Below are positions 43,768-52,940 of a stretch of DNA of 64,000 bases, in pieces. Position numbers and translations under genes: made by a program. The notes under the pieces were generated by a model. It ran no database searches, had not been told where the DNA came from, and saw nothing but the letters and a program-made list of their open reading frames with translations. Position 1 is the stretch's first letter, and every line of letters starts with the position of its first letter. Source of the stretch: Pseudomonas sp. GM48 (GTDB lineage Bacteria; Pseudomonadota; Gammaproteobacteria; Pseudomonadales; Pseudomonadaceae); the NCBI RefSeq assembly GCF_000282335.1, contig NZ_AKJM01000108.1, positions 1-64,000 of the forward strand, in the 5' to 3' direction.

Positions 43768-43868
43768 TGTAGGAGCGAGCCTGCTCGCGATGGACCTGAG
43801 AGCACCACGGGGTGTCAGGCACCCAGCGTTATCGTTGACGACTATCGCGAGCAAGGCTCGCTCCTACA
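43768..43868. repeat. REP pair (BIME), TAGGAGCGAG type, between prpF and prpD
   Basis: Inverted copies at 43768-43790 and 43845-43868. The spacer is the reverse complement of the type seen at 31751-31804, showing that these units occur in both orientations. It ends 14 bases before the prpD start. Confidence 0.9.
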
Positions 43869-43882
43869 AGAGTGAATCGAAC

Positions 43883-45367
43883 ATGAGTGCCAACGTCGAC
43901 CTGAACAACCGTCCCGACTACGACAAGGTCCTGCAGGACATTGCCGATTACGTGTTGAACTACAAAGTCGAGTCCAAGGAAGCTCTGGACACCGCCCGCA
44001 ATTGCCTGATCGATACCTTGGGTTGTGGCTTGCTGGCCCTGCGCTTTCCCGAATGCACCAAGCACCTGGGACCTGTGGTCGAAGGCACCGTCGTGCCGTT
44101 CGGCGCCCGGGTTCCCGGCACGTCTTATCGGCTCGATCCGGTGAAGGCGGCTTGGGACATCGGCTGCATCGTGCGTTGGCTCGACTACAACGACACCTGG
44201 CTTGCGGCCGAGTGGGGACATCCGTCGGATAACCTCGGCGGCATTCTTGCGGTGGCCGATCACCTGTCGCAAAAGCGCCTGGCCAATGGCGAGGCGCCGC
44301 TGACCGTACGCACGGTACTTGAGGCGATGATCATGGCCCACGAGATCCAGGGCGTGATCGCCCTGGAAAACTCGTTCAACCGTGTCGGCCTCGATCACGT
44401 GATTCTGGTGAAAGTCGCCTCGACCGCGGTCACGGCCAGGCTGATGGGTGCCAATCGCGAGCAGTTGTTGTCGGCGTTGTCCCACGCCTTTGCTGACGGT
44501 CAGGCCTTGCGCACGTACCGGCATGCGCCGAATGCCGGCTCGCGCAAGTCCTGGGCGGCGGGCGATGCGTCCAGTCGTGGCGTGCGCCTGGCGGATATTG
44601 CGATGCGTGGCGAGATGGGTATTCCTGGTGTGTTGAGTGCCAGGCAGTGGGGCTTTTACGACGTACTGTTCAGCCATACCAACAATGATCTGGCGCTCAA
44701 GCCTGAAGATAAGCGGGCATTCAGCTTTTCGCGGCCGTACGGCAGCTATGTGATGGAAAACGTGCTGTTCAAGATCAGTTTTCCCGCCGAGTTCCACGCG
44801 CAAACGGCCTGCGAGGCGGCAGTGACGCTACATCCGCAAGTGTGTAATCGGCTGCATGAAATCGACAAAATCGTCATCACCACCCATGAATCGGCGATCC
44901 GCATCATTTCCAAGGTCGGCCCGTTGGCCAATGCCGCCGACCGCGATCATTGCATCCAGTACATGACTGCTGTGCCGCTGATCTTCGGCAACCTGGTGGC
45001 CGAGCACTACGAAGACGATTTCCACAGGGCGCATCCGCTCATCGATGTGCTGCGCGACAAGATGGTTATCGTCGAAGAACCGCGTTACAGCCGTGAATAT
45101 CTGGAGGCCGACAAGCGCTCCATTGCCAATGCTCTGCAGGTGTTTTTCAACGACGGGTCTAGCACCGAGAATGTGGTGGTGGAGTACCCGATCGGGCATC
45201 GGCGGCGGCGGGCTGAAGGAATACCGTTGCTGGAGGAGAAATTCAGGGCGAACTTGCTGACACGATTCACTGATCAGCGTAGCGAGGAGATTTTTGCGCT
45301 GTGCAAGGATCAGCAGAGGTTTGAGGCGACAGCGGTGAACCGGTTTGTGGATTTGTTTGTTATCTGA
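43883..45367 (+). CDS. prpD: 2-methylcitrate dehydratase PrpD
   Basis: 494 residues of the MmgE/PrpD family. PrpD dehydrates 2-methylcitrate without an Fe/S cluster. Typical segments: ARNCLIDTLGCGLLALRFPE, IGCIVRWLDYNDTWLAAEWG, HPSDNLGGILAVADHLSQ, and ISFPAEFHAQTACEAAVTLH. Its presence next to acnD-prpF gives two enzymes for the same step, as is common in Pseudomonas. ATG 43883 is used; the upstream frame lies in the REP pair. It is the last gene of the operon. Confidence 0.95.
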   Translation: MSANVDLNNRPDYDKVLQDIADYVLNYKVESKEALDTARNCLIDTLGCGLLALRFPECTKHLGPVVEGTVVPFGARVPGTSYRLDPVKAAWDIGCIVRWLDYNDTWLAAEWGHPSDNLGGILAVADHLSQKRLANGEAPLTVRTVLEAMIMAHEIQGVIALENSFNRVGLDHVILVKVASTAVTARLMGANREQLLSALSHAFADGQALRTYRHAPNAGSRKSWAAGDASSRGVRLADIAMRGEMGIPGVLSARQWGFYDVLFSHTNNDLALKPEDKRAFSFSRPYGSYVMENVLFKISFPAEFHAQTACEAAVTLHPQVCNRLHEIDKIVITTHESAIRIISKVGPLANAADRDHCIQYMTAVPLIFGNLVAEHYEDDFHRAHPLIDVLRDKMVIVEEPRYSREYLEADKRSIANALQVFFNDGSSTENVVVEYPIGHRRRRAEGIPLLEEKFRANLLTRFTDQRSEEIFALCKDQQRFEATAVNRFVDLFVI

Positions 45368-45385
45368 AATGCCGCGTTATCGTTC

Positions 45386-45478
45386 TTCGCGAGCAAGCCC
45401 GCTCCCACATTGGGTCTGCCGTGAACACAAAATTTGTGCACGACCGAGATCCAGTGTGGGAGCGGGCTTGCTCGCGAA
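45386..45478. repeat. REP pair (BIME), GGGAGCGGGC type
   Basis: Inverted copies at 45386-45409 and 45455-45478 between the convergent ends of prpD and ppsR. The spacer is close to that of the pair at 27172-27264 (AACACAAAATTTGTG versus AATGCAAAAATTGTGT). Confidence 0.92.
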
Positions 45479-45502
45479 AGCGGCAGATCAGGCTCCGCAG
45501 GA

Positions 45503-46321
45503 TTATTTGAATCGCCGCTCGACGCCTTTTTCCACAAGGATCTTCGCGGAGATTTCTTCCACGGAAAAATGCGTGGAGTTGATGTTCGGGATGTTTTCGC
45601 GGCGGAACAGGTTCTCGACCTCGCGCACTTCGAACTCGCACTGGGCGTAGCTCGAATAGCGGCTGTTGGGCTTGCGCTCGTTACGGATCGCGGTGAGGCG
45701 GTCCGGGTCGATGGTCAGGCCGAACAGCTTGTGCTGGTGGGCGCGCAGGGCGTTTGGCAGTTGCAGGCGTTCCATGTCGTCTTCGGTCAGCGGGTAGTTG
45801 GCTGCGCGGATACCGAATTGCATCGCCATGTACAGGCACGTCGGCGTCTTACCACATCGCGACACGCCCACTAGTATCAGGTCGGCCTTGTCGTAATAGT
45901 GCGTGCGGGCACCGTCGTCGTTGTCGAGGGCGAAGTTAACGGCCTCGATACGCTCCATGTAATTGGAGCTGGTGCCGATGGAGTGGGATTTGCCCACGGT
46001 GTAGGAAGAATGTTCGGTCAGTTCCTGTTCAAGCGGTGCCAGGAACGTCGAGAAAATGTCAATCATGAAACCATTCGAAGTTGCGAGAATCTCACGAATG
46101 TCCTGATTGACGATGGTGTCGAAGATAATCGGACGGAAGCCGTCGGTTTCGGCGGCTTTGTTGATTTGTTGTACCATGGCCCGCGCTTTGTCCACGTTGT
46201 CGATGTACGGCCGCGTGACTTTGCTGAAGGTAATGTTTTCGAACTGCGCCAGAAGGCTTTGACCCAGGGTTTCGGCGGTAATGCCGGTACCATCGGAGAT
46301 AAAGAAAGCAGATCGTTTCAT
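45503..46321 (-). CDS. ppsR: PEP synthase regulatory protein (kinase/pyrophosphorylase) PpsR
   Basis: 272 residues, DUF299 family. It inactivates PEP synthase by ADP-dependent phosphorylation and reactivates it by phosphate-dependent removal. Motifs are AFFISDGTGITAETLGQSLL at the N-terminus, the P-loop-like GVSRCGKTPTCLYMAMQFG (about residue 150), and ANYPLTEDDMERLQLP. I use ATG 46321; a longer frame from 46387 adds 22 non-conserved residues. It is divergent from its target ppsA, with 174 bases between them. Confidence 0.95.
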   Translation of the reverse strand: MKRSAFFISDGTGITAETLGQSLLAQFENITFSKVTRPYIDNVDKARAMVQQINKAAETDGFRPIIFDTIVNQDIREILATSNGFMIDIFSTFLAPLEQELTEHSSYTVGKSHSIGTSSNYMERIEAVNFALDNDDGARTHYYDKADLILVGVSRCGKTPTCLYMAMQFGIRAANYPLTEDDMERLQLPNALRAHQHKLFGLTIDPDRLTAIRNERKPNSRYSSYAQCEFEVREVENLFRRENIPNINSTHFSVEEISAKILVEKGVERRFK

Positions 46322-46495
46322 TTGCACCTTGGGCCTTAAGCTAGTGACGAATCTTGGATATGATAGGCGCGATTTGCCGGCCGCCAATGGCCCGCATTCT
46401 CACTTATTTTCCAGGTCCAGGCCATATAGCCGGCAAATGCTCACTTAAGCAGCCGGTTTCTGAGCTTTTCCAACACAGTTAGTGGAGAGATCACC

Positions 46496-48871
46496 TTGGT
46501 AGAGTACGTAGTTTCCCTCGATAAGCTCGGCAAACACGATGTTGAGCATGTGGGGGGCAAGAACGCATCCCTGGGCGAGATGATCAGCAACCTTGCAGGT
46601 GCCGGTGTATCGGTGCCCGGCGGCTTCGCCACGACCGCTCAGGCTTATCGTGATTTCCTGGAGTTGAGCGGCCTGAATCAGCAGATTCACGATGCACTGG
46701 ATGCCCTGGACGTCGATGACGTGAATGCCCTGGCCAAGACTGGTGCCCAGATCCGCCAATGGATCATGGAGGCCGAGTTCCCTGAAAAACTGAATGCCGA
46801 AATTCGTACCGCGTTCGCCACGCTGTCCGCCGGCAACCCTGACATGGCCGTGGCCGTGCGCTCTTCCGCCACCGCCGAAGACTTGCCGGACGCTTCCTTT
46901 GCCGGCCAGCAGGAAACCTTCCTGAACATCCGTGGTGTCGAAAACGTCATTCGCGCCGCCAAAGAGGTGTTCGCCTCGCTGTTCAACGACCGTGCCATTT
47001 CCTATCGCGTGCACCAGGGCTTCGACCACAAGCTGGTTGCCCTGTCGGCTGGCGTGCAGCGCATGGTCCGCTCCGAAACCGGCACCGCCGGCGTGATGTT
47101 CACCCTCGATACCGAGTCGGGTTTCCGTGACGTGGTGTTCATCACCGGCGCCTACGGCCTGGGTGAAACCGTCGTACAAGGCGCGGTGAACCCGGATGAG
47201 TTCTACGTCCACAAGGGCACGCTGGCGGCCGGTCGCCCGGCGATCCTGCGCCGCAACCTGGGCAGCAAGGCCATCAAGATGATCTACGGCGACGAAGCCA
47301 AGGCCGGTCGTTCGGTCAAGACCGTCGACGTGGACAAGGCCGAGCGCGCACGTTTCTGCCTGACCGACGCCGAAGTGAGCGAGCTGGCCAAGCAGGCGAT
47401 GATCATCGAGAAGCACTACCAGTGCCCGATGGACATCGAGTGGGCCAAGGACGGTGACGACGGCAAGCTGTACATCGTGCAGGCCCGCCCGGAAACCGTG
47501 AAGAGCCGCACCCAGGCCAACGTCATGGAGCGTTACCTGTTGAAAGAAACCGGCACCGTGCTGGTGGAAGGTCGTGCCATTGGCCAGCGCATCGGCGCCG
47601 GCAAGGTCCGCATCATCAAGGACGTGTCCGAGATGGACAAGGTCCAGCCAGGCGACGTACTGGTGTCCGACATGACCGACCCGGACTGGGAACCGGTGAT
47701 GAAGCGCGCCAGCGCGATCGTCACCAACCGTGGCGGCCGTACTTGCCACGCGGCGATCATCGCCCGTGAGCTGGGTATTCCAGCGGTAGTCGGTTGCGGC
47801 AACGCCACCCAGCTGTTGAAAGACGGCCAGGGCGTGACCGTTTCCTGCGCTGAAGGTGACACCGGCTTCATCTTCGAAGGCGAACTGGGCTTCGACATCA
47901 AGAAGAACTCCGTGGACGCCATGCCTGAGCTGCCGTTCAAGATCATGATGAACGTCGGCAACCCGGACCGCGCCTTCGACTTCGCCCAACTGCCGAACGC
48001 CGGTGTGGGCCTGGCTCGCCTGGAGTTCATCATCAACCGCATGATCGGCGTGCACCCTAAAGCACTGCTGAACTACGACGGTCTGCCGCTGGACATCAAG
48101 GAAAGCGTCGACAAGCGTATTGCCGGTTACAACGATCCGGTCGGCTTCTACGTCGAGAAACTGGTCGAAGGCATCAGCACCCTGGCGGCTGCGTTCTGGC
48201 CGAAGAAAGTCATCGTGCGTCTGTCGGACTTCAAGTCCAACGAATACGCCAACCTGATCGGCGGCAAGCTCTACGAGCCGGAAGAAGAAAACCCGATGCT
48301 GGGCTTCCGCGGCGCTTCGCGTTACATCAGCGAATCGTTCCGTGACTGCTTCGAACTCGAATGCCGCGCCCTCAAGCGCGTGCGCAACGAGATGGGCCTG
48401 ACCAACGTCGAAATCATGGTGCCGTTCGTTCGTACCCTGGGTGAAGCGAGCCAGGTAGTCGATCTGCTGGCGGAAAACGGTCTGGCCCGTGGCCAGAATG
48501 GCCTGCGCGTGATCATGATGTGCGAACTGCCGTCCAACGCCATCCTGGCTGAAGAATTCCTCGAATTCTTCGACGGTTTCTCCATCGGCTCCAACGACCT
48601 GACCCAGCTGACCCTGGGCCTGGACCGTGACTCCGGGATCATCGCGCACCTGTTCGATGAGCGTAATCCGGCGGTCAAGAAGCTGCTGGCCAACGCCATT
48701 GCCGCGTGCAACAAGGCCGGCAAGTACATCGGCATCTGCGGTCAGGGCCCTTCGGACCACCCGGACCTGGCCAAGTGGCTGATGGAGCAGGGCATTGAAA
48801 GCGTTTCGTTGAACCCGGACTCCGTACTGGAAACCTGGTTCTTCCTGGCAGAGGGTCAGGCTTCGGCTTGA
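46496..48871 (+). CDS. ppsA: Phosphoenolpyruvate synthase PpsA
   Basis: 791 residues. Converts pyruvate and ATP to PEP for gluconeogenesis, which fits growth on propionate through the neighbouring methylcitrate genes. The N-terminal ATP-binding domain includes GGKNASLGEMISNLAGAGVS and VAVRSSATAEDLPDASFAGQ; the phosphohistidine domain has TNRGGRTCHAAIIARELGIP (His in TCHAA); and the C-terminal PEP-binding domain has VMVPFVRTLGEA and SIGSNDLTQLTLGLDRDSG. The start must be TTG 46496, as conservation starts there and GGAGAG lies 9-13 bases upstream. Confidence 0.97.
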   Translation: MVEYVVSLDKLGKHDVEHVGGKNASLGEMISNLAGAGVSVPGGFATTAQAYRDFLELSGLNQQIHDALDALDVDDVNALAKTGAQIRQWIMEAEFPEKLNAEIRTAFATLSAGNPDMAVAVRSSATAEDLPDASFAGQQETFLNIRGVENVIRAAKEVFASLFNDRAISYRVHQGFDHKLVALSAGVQRMVRSETGTAGVMFTLDTESGFRDVVFITGAYGLGETVVQGAVNPDEFYVHKGTLAAGRPAILRRNLGSKAIKMIYGDEAKAGRSVKTVDVDKAERARFCLTDAEVSELAKQAMIIEKHYQCPMDIEWAKDGDDGKLYIVQARPETVKSRTQANVMERYLLKETGTVLVEGRAIGQRIGAGKVRIIKDVSEMDKVQPGDVLVSDMTDPDWEPVMKRASAIVTNRGGRTCHAAIIARELGIPAVVGCGNATQLLKDGQGVTVSCAEGDTGFIFEGELGFDIKKNSVDAMPELPFKIMMNVGNPDRAFDFAQLPNAGVGLARLEFIINRMIGVHPKALLNYDGLPLDIKESVDKRIAGYNDPVGFYVEKLVEGISTLAAAFWPKKVIVRLSDFKSNEYANLIGGKLYEPEEENPMLGFRGASRYISESFRDCFELECRALKRVRNEMGLTNVEIMVPFVRTLGEASQVVDLLAENGLARGQNGLRVIMMCELPSNAILAEEFLEFFDGFSIGSNDLTQLTLGLDRDSGIIAHLFDERNPAVKKLLANAIAACNKAGKYIGICGQGPSDHPDLAKWLMEQGIESVSLNPDSVLETWFFLAEGQASA

Positions 48872-48898
48872 TCCTGTGTGAACGGGCCGCTCTCTCTC

Positions 48899-48999
48899 TG
48901 TAGGAGCGAGCTTGCTCGCGATGGACGTCAACGATAACGCGTTTATCCTGGGTAAACGTGGTGTCCTGAAGTTCTTCGCGAGCAGGGCTCGCTCCTACA
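48899..48999. repeat. REP pair (BIME), TAGGAGCGAG type
   Basis: Inverted copies at 48899-48921 and 48975-48999 after the ppsA stop. The spacer CGTCAACGATAACGCG is shared with the pair at 31728-31827. Confidence 0.92.
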
Positions 49000-49026
49000 G
49001 GGAGCGGTCTTTTTGAGATTCAAGTA

Positions 49027-49058
49027 GGGCGGGCTCCTGTAGGATGCCGCCCTTTTTT
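49027..49058 (+). terminator. Intrinsic terminator before the hydrolase gene
   Basis: GGGCGG (49027-49032) pairs with CCGCCC (49047-49052) and is followed by six T. It probably ends ppsA transcription beyond the REP pair. It argues against a hydrolase start at ATG 49044, which lies inside it. Confidence 0.75.
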
Positions 49059-49070
49059 GTGCAAGAGATT

Positions 49071-50060
49071 ATGCAAAGCAGCAGCAACCTATTTCCTGTC
49101 GCCCTGATCAGCGCCGAACGGCGCGGCGATCTGAGCGAAGATGTGTATCGTTTGAAACCCGGCAACAGCCCCGACTTCACCGTCGAGCTGGCTGTGACGC
49201 GTCTCGGCATGGCCGATGAACCGGCAACCCGCGGCGTGCCGGTGATCCTGCTGCACGGCAGCTTTTCCAATCGCCGGTTCTGGTTTTCTCCCAAGGGCCT
49301 GGGGTTGGGCGCTTATCTGGCTCGCTTGGGATTCGACGTCTGGATTCCGGAAATGCGCGGTCACGGCTTGTCCCAGCGTAACCACGACTACCGCAAGAAC
49401 CGTGTCGCCGACTACGCTCGCTACGATCTGCCAGCCATTGGCGCGTTCGTGCGCGAGCAGAGCGGGCAGGTACCGCACTGGATCGGTCACTCGCTGGGCG
49501 GCATTACATTGGCGGCGGCGCTGGGCGGCGAGTACATCGGTGAGCCAGTCGTGGCTTCGGCGGCGTTTTTTGGTACCCAGGTCAGTCGCAACTATTGGCC
49601 ATTGAAGATTCCGCCGGTGGAGTGGGGCGGCCGCTTCATTCTCAAGCGTTTTGCCCAGTTGTCCGGTTCAAGACTCAAGCGTGGCCCGGAAGACGAGCCA
49701 ATCGGCCTGGCCCTGGAAAGCATGCGTTGGTACGGCCTGTTCGGGCGCTTTGGCGATGCCGATAAAAACTGGTGGGCGGGTTTGGCCGAGGTCAAGTTGC
49801 CGGTGCTTGCAGTGAGCGCTGCGGGTGATCATCAGGATCCTGCATGGGCTTGTCGCAAACTGTTCGATCAGCTCGGTTCCGGGCACAAGCAATTTATCAA
49901 TCTGGGTCGCGATCAAGGTTTTGCCGATAATTTCGGCCATGTTGAAATGCTTGTCAGCAAGCCCGCCCAGGCCGAAGTCTGGCCTTTGGTGGCCCGCTGG
50001 CTGGCGGACCAGCAGACACCGTTGTTGGGAGAACAGCGGGATTTGGCCGCGGCGGTTTGA
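49071..50060 (+). CDS. Alpha/beta hydrolase
   Basis: 329 residues of the alpha/beta-hydrolase fold. The oxyanion segment is VILLHGSFSNRRFWFSPKG (about residue 65), the strand-helix after it reads GFDVWIPEMRGHGLS, and the nucleophile elbow is WIGHSLGGITLAAAL (Ser in GHSLGG, about residue 142). The C-terminal catalytic His is probably in NFGHVEMLV, and an Asp in the VSAAGDHQDPAWAC loop. There is no signal peptide. The substrate is unknown. ATG 49071 follows a terminator, so the gene has its own promoter or depends on read-through. Confidence 0.88.
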   Translation: MQSSSNLFPVALISAERRGDLSEDVYRLKPGNSPDFTVELAVTRLGMADEPATRGVPVILLHGSFSNRRFWFSPKGLGLGAYLARLGFDVWIPEMRGHGLSQRNHDYRKNRVADYARYDLPAIGAFVREQSGQVPHWIGHSLGGITLAAALGGEYIGEPVVASAAFFGTQVSRNYWPLKIPPVEWGGRFILKRFAQLSGSRLKRGPEDEPIGLALESMRWYGLFGRFGDADKNWWAGLAEVKLPVLAVSAAGDHQDPAWACRKLFDQLGSGHKQFINLGRDQGFADNFGHVEMLVSKPAQAEVWPLVARWLADQQTPLLGEQRDLAAAV

Positions 50061-50197
50061 GCCTGACGCTCTAACAAGGGCATTTCGCTCTGGTCGGCTT
50101 GCGGCTAAGATATGACGCATTGAGCTGTTCTGGTCACTTTCAGTGACTGAGCCATCACTGATGTTCGTGCTGTCTTCCTCTTTACAGGAGTTTCTCG

Positions 50198-50689
50198 ATG
50201 ATCCATTACCTCACGCCTGACCTGTGCGACGCCTATCCGGAACTGGTGCAGGTGCTGGAACCGATGTTCAGCAATTTCGGCGGCCGTGATTCCTTCGGTG
50301 GCGAAATCGTGACCATCAAGTGCTTCGAAGATAACTCGCGGGTCAAGGAGCAAGTCGAGCTCAAGGGGAATGGCAAAGTGCTGGTGGTCGACGGTGGCGG
50401 TTCCCTGCGTCATGCGTTGCTGGGTGACATGCTGGCCGAGAAAGCCGCGAAAAACGGTTGGGAAGGGCTGGTGATCTACGGTTGCATCCGCGACGTCGAT
50501 ATCATCGCGCAGACCGATCTGGGCGTTCAGGCCCTCGCCAGCCACCCGAGGAAATCCGACAGGCGCGGGCTCGGCGATCTCAACGTTGTGGTGACGTTTG
50601 CCGGTGTGACGTTCCGTCCAGGCGAATACATTTATGCGGACAACAATGGCGTGATCATCTCGCCAGTCCCGCTGAAGATGCCTGAATAA
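50198..50689 (+). CDS. rraA: Ribonuclease E activity regulator RraA
   Basis: 163 residues, standard for RraA. It binds RNase E and modulates RNA turnover; members of the fold also act as 4-hydroxy-4-methyl-2-oxoglutarate aldolases, and the two groups are hard to separate by sequence. Typical segments are PMFSNFGGRDSFGGEIVTIK, VLVVDGGGSLRHALLGDMLA, VIYGCIRDVDIIAQTDLGVQ, and GEYIYADNNGVIISP. ATG 50198 has CAGGAG upstream. Confidence 0.92.
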   Translation: MIHYLTPDLCDAYPELVQVLEPMFSNFGGRDSFGGEIVTIKCFEDNSRVKEQVELKGNGKVLVVDGGGSLRHALLGDMLAEKAAKNGWEGLVIYGCIRDVDIIAQTDLGVQALASHPRKSDRRGLGDLNVVVTFAGVTFRPGEYIYADNNGVIISPVPLKMPE

Positions 50690-50716
50690 AGCGTTGAGCC
50701 AGTCAAAGGGGTGAGG

Positions 50717-51712
50717 ATGTTCGAGGAAGAAAACGCGCAATGGGGGCTGGTGCATGCCCTGGTGCTGGACGGTAAAGGCGGTGCGCGTTCGATAGCCCGG
50801 ACAGAACTCGACGACTTGCAGCTGCAGGCCCATGAAAGCCTGTGGTTGCACTGGGATCGCAGTCATCCGCAAACCCAGACCTGGTTACGCAAATCCAGCG
50901 GTCTGAGCGAATTCAGCTGTGACCTGCTACTCGAAGAAAACACCCGTCCGCGACTTTTACAGCTTTCCGACAGCGAACTGCTGCTATTTTTGCGCGGGGT
51001 CAATCTGAACCCCGGTGCCGAGCCGGAAGACATGGTGTCGGTGCGGATCTTCGGCTCTGCCCAGCGTGTCATTTCCCTGCGTTTGCGTCCGTTGCGTGCC
51101 ACTGAAGAGCTGCTGGTGCAACTGTCCGAAGGCAAAGGGCCGAAAACAACCTCCGAACTCATCCTGTACATGGCGCAGTACCTCACCAACAAGGTGCAGG
51201 ATCTGGTCAGCGACCTCTCGGAAGTGGTCGATGAGGAAGAAGAAAAACTGGATGCCGACGAACGGTATGCGCCGGAGCACGGTGCCGTATTGCAGATCCG
51301 GCGCAGGGCCGCCGCGTTGAAGCGTTTTCTCGCTCCGCAGCGAGATATTTTCGGGCAGTTGACGCGGATCAAGTTGCCCTGGTTCGTCGAGGACGATGGT
51401 GATTACTGGAACGAATTGAACAACAGCCTGACCCGCTACCTCGAGGAGCTGGAATTGACCCGGGAGCGGGTGGGGCTGGTCCTGGAAGCCGAAGACCGTC
51501 GGTTGAGCGTGCGCATGAATCGCACGATGTATCGCTTCGGGATCATCACCGGGATCTTTTTGCCAATGAGTTTTCTGACTGGGCTTTTGGGGATCAACGT
51601 CGGTGGAATTCCATTCTCTGCAAGCCCTTACGGCTTTCTGATCGCCTGCCTGATGATGGTCTCGGTGGCGTTGGGACAGTGGTGGTTATTCCGACGTTTG
51701 CGCTGGGTCTGA
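50717..51712 (+). CDS. zntB: Zinc transporter ZntB (CorA family)
   Basis: 331 residues. A CorA-type channel with a large cytoplasmic N-terminal domain (TSELILYMAQYLTNKVQDLV, then a long acidic helix SEVVDEEEEKLDADERY) and two C-terminal membrane helices (about residues 272-292 and 303-323). The first helix ends in LTGLLGINVGGIPFS; GIN instead of the GMN of magnesium CorA, as found in ZntB. ATG 50717 is preferred over GTG 50711, with AGGGGTGAGG directly upstream. It lies just before crfX. Confidence 0.92.
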   Translation: MFEEENAQWGLVHALVLDGKGGARSIARTELDDLQLQAHESLWLHWDRSHPQTQTWLRKSSGLSEFSCDLLLEENTRPRLLQLSDSELLLFLRGVNLNPGAEPEDMVSVRIFGSAQRVISLRLRPLRATEELLVQLSEGKGPKTTSELILYMAQYLTNKVQDLVSDLSEVVDEEEEKLDADERYAPEHGAVLQIRRRAAALKRFLAPQRDIFGQLTRIKLPWFVEDDGDYWNELNNSLTRYLEELELTRERVGLVLEAEDRRLSVRMNRTMYRFGIITGIFLPMSFLTGLLGINVGGIPFSASPYGFLIACLMMVSVALGQWWLFRRLRWV

Positions 51713-51774
51713 GGAAAACCATGTGACCCGAGCAAAACTGACCGCGTCTTCCACAGACATCACGAGAGGTGCGT

Positions 51775-52023
51775 ATGCACGATCCGTTTGAACAGTCTTT
51801 ACGCGACATGCTCAAGGCTTCGCCGACCACCCGGGACGACGATGCGTGCCTGGGGCGCGTGCTGAAAACCGCCAACCGCCAGGTCGGCGCCGGTGATTTG
51901 TTCAGTCTGCTGGGGCGTTGGTTGCCTGCACTGATGATCGCCCTGAATAACGGATCGGCCCATGTCGCGCCGGTATCCCGTCTTCGTAAACCTGCTGCTC
52001 GCACTGCTGATAAGGCTGATTGA
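51775..52023 (+). CDS. crfX: CrfX protein of the sigX-oprF locus
   Basis: 82 residues from ATG 51775 (an in-frame GTG at 51769 would add two). It reads HDPFEQSLRDMLKASPTTRD and LGRVLKTANRQVGAGDLFSL, the small cytoplasmic protein placed before cmpX in the crfX-cmpX-sigX-oprF gene group of Pseudomonas. Its biochemical function is not known. It abuts cmpX. Confidence 0.85.
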   Translation: MHDPFEQSLRDMLKASPTTRDDDACLGRVLKTANRQVGAGDLFSLLGRWLPALMIALNNGSAHVAPVSRLRKPAARTADKAD

Positions 52024-52025
52024 AT

Positions 52026-52850
52026 ATGGAACTTGATCTCTGGACTCAGAGCCTCGTCACTGCAATGACTGCGTTGTGGACCAAGGTTGCGAACTTCATT
52101 CCGAACCTGTTCGGCGCACTGGTTGTGTTGCTGTTGGGTTTTGTCGTGGCCAAACTGCTGGACACCTTGCTCTCCAAGTTGCTCGCCAAACTGGGCCTTG
52201 ACCGCTTGATGGGTGGCACCGGCCTGACCAAACTGCTGTCCCGCGCTGGATTGCATGTCCCTATTTCGACACTGATCGGCAAAATCGTCTATTGGTTCGT
52301 TCTGCTTATTTTTCTGGTTTCTGCCGCAGAATCTCTTGGTCTTGAGCGGGTTTCAGCTACGCTGGATATGCTTGCGTTGTATTTGCCGAAAGTATTCGGC
52401 GCGGCGCTGGTGCTGCTGGTAGGTGTTTTGCTGGCGCAGCTGGCCAACGGGCTGGTGCGCGGAGCAGCAGAGGGCGTGGGCCTGGACTATGCTTCAGGGC
52501 TTGGACGAATTGCCCAGGGCCTGGTGATCATCATCAGTATTTCGGTCGCGATCAGCCAGTTGGAGGTCAAGACTGACCTGCTCAACCATGTGATCGTGAT
52601 TGTATTGATAACCGTTGGTCTGGCGGTAGCGCTGGCCATGGGGTTGGGAAGCCGGGAAATTGCCGGCCAGATTCTGGCGGGAATCTATGTGCGTGAGCTG
52701 TACCAGGTTGGGCAACAAGTGCGTGTTGGCGAGGTCGAAGGCCAGATCGAAGAGATCGGCACGGTTAAAACCACATTGCTGACCGATGAGGGTGAGCTAG
52801 TCTCTCTTTCCAATCGGATCCTCCTTGAGCAGCACGTGAGTAGCCGCTAA
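52026..52850 (+). CDS. cmpX: CmpX, MscS-related membrane protein
   Basis: 274 residues. The first helix is LFGALVVLLLGFVVAKLLDT, and four further hydrophobic segments follow up to about residue 210 (VYWFVLLIFLVSAAESLGL, VFGAALVLLVGVLLAQLANG, LVIIISISVAISQLEV, VIVIVLITVGLAVALAMGLG). The C-terminal part (YQVGQQVRVGEVEGQIEEIG and EGELVSLSNRIL) resembles the beta domain of small-conductance mechanosensitive channels. In Pseudomonas it is linked to envelope stress signalling through SigX. ATG 52026 is used; an in-frame TTG 52020 overlaps crfX. Confidence 0.9.
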   Translation: MELDLWTQSLVTAMTALWTKVANFIPNLFGALVVLLLGFVVAKLLDTLLSKLLAKLGLDRLMGGTGLTKLLSRAGLHVPISTLIGKIVYWFVLLIFLVSAAESLGLERVSATLDMLALYLPKVFGAALVLLVGVLLAQLANGLVRGAAEGVGLDYASGLGRIAQGLVIIISISVAISQLEVKTDLLNHVIVIVLITVGLAVALAMGLGSREIAGQILAGIYVRELYQVGQQVRVGEVEGQIEEIGTVKTTLLTDEGELVSLSNRILLEQHVSSR

Positions 52851-52940
52851 CCCGGCAAACCCTGCTAATGTATGCCGCCGCAAAATGCCTGCTGATGCTG
52901 GCTGCGGCGGACATTGACCTGACTGTCGGCCCGACTTGTT

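Noticed and set aside
43790..45367. An earlier prpD start at 43790
   Set aside because: The extra 31 codons are read from a REP arm and spacer; conservation begins at ATG 43883.
46445..48931. An 828-codon open frame antisense to ppsA
   Set aside because: Same artefact as above; ppsA carries all its catalytic motifs on the plus strand and the antisense protein resembles nothing known to me.
27172..49000. Repeated GC-rich palindromes as a possible CRISPR array
   Set aside because: Copies are inverted pairs scattered over many kilobases between genes, with no regular spacers and no cas genes; they are REP elements.
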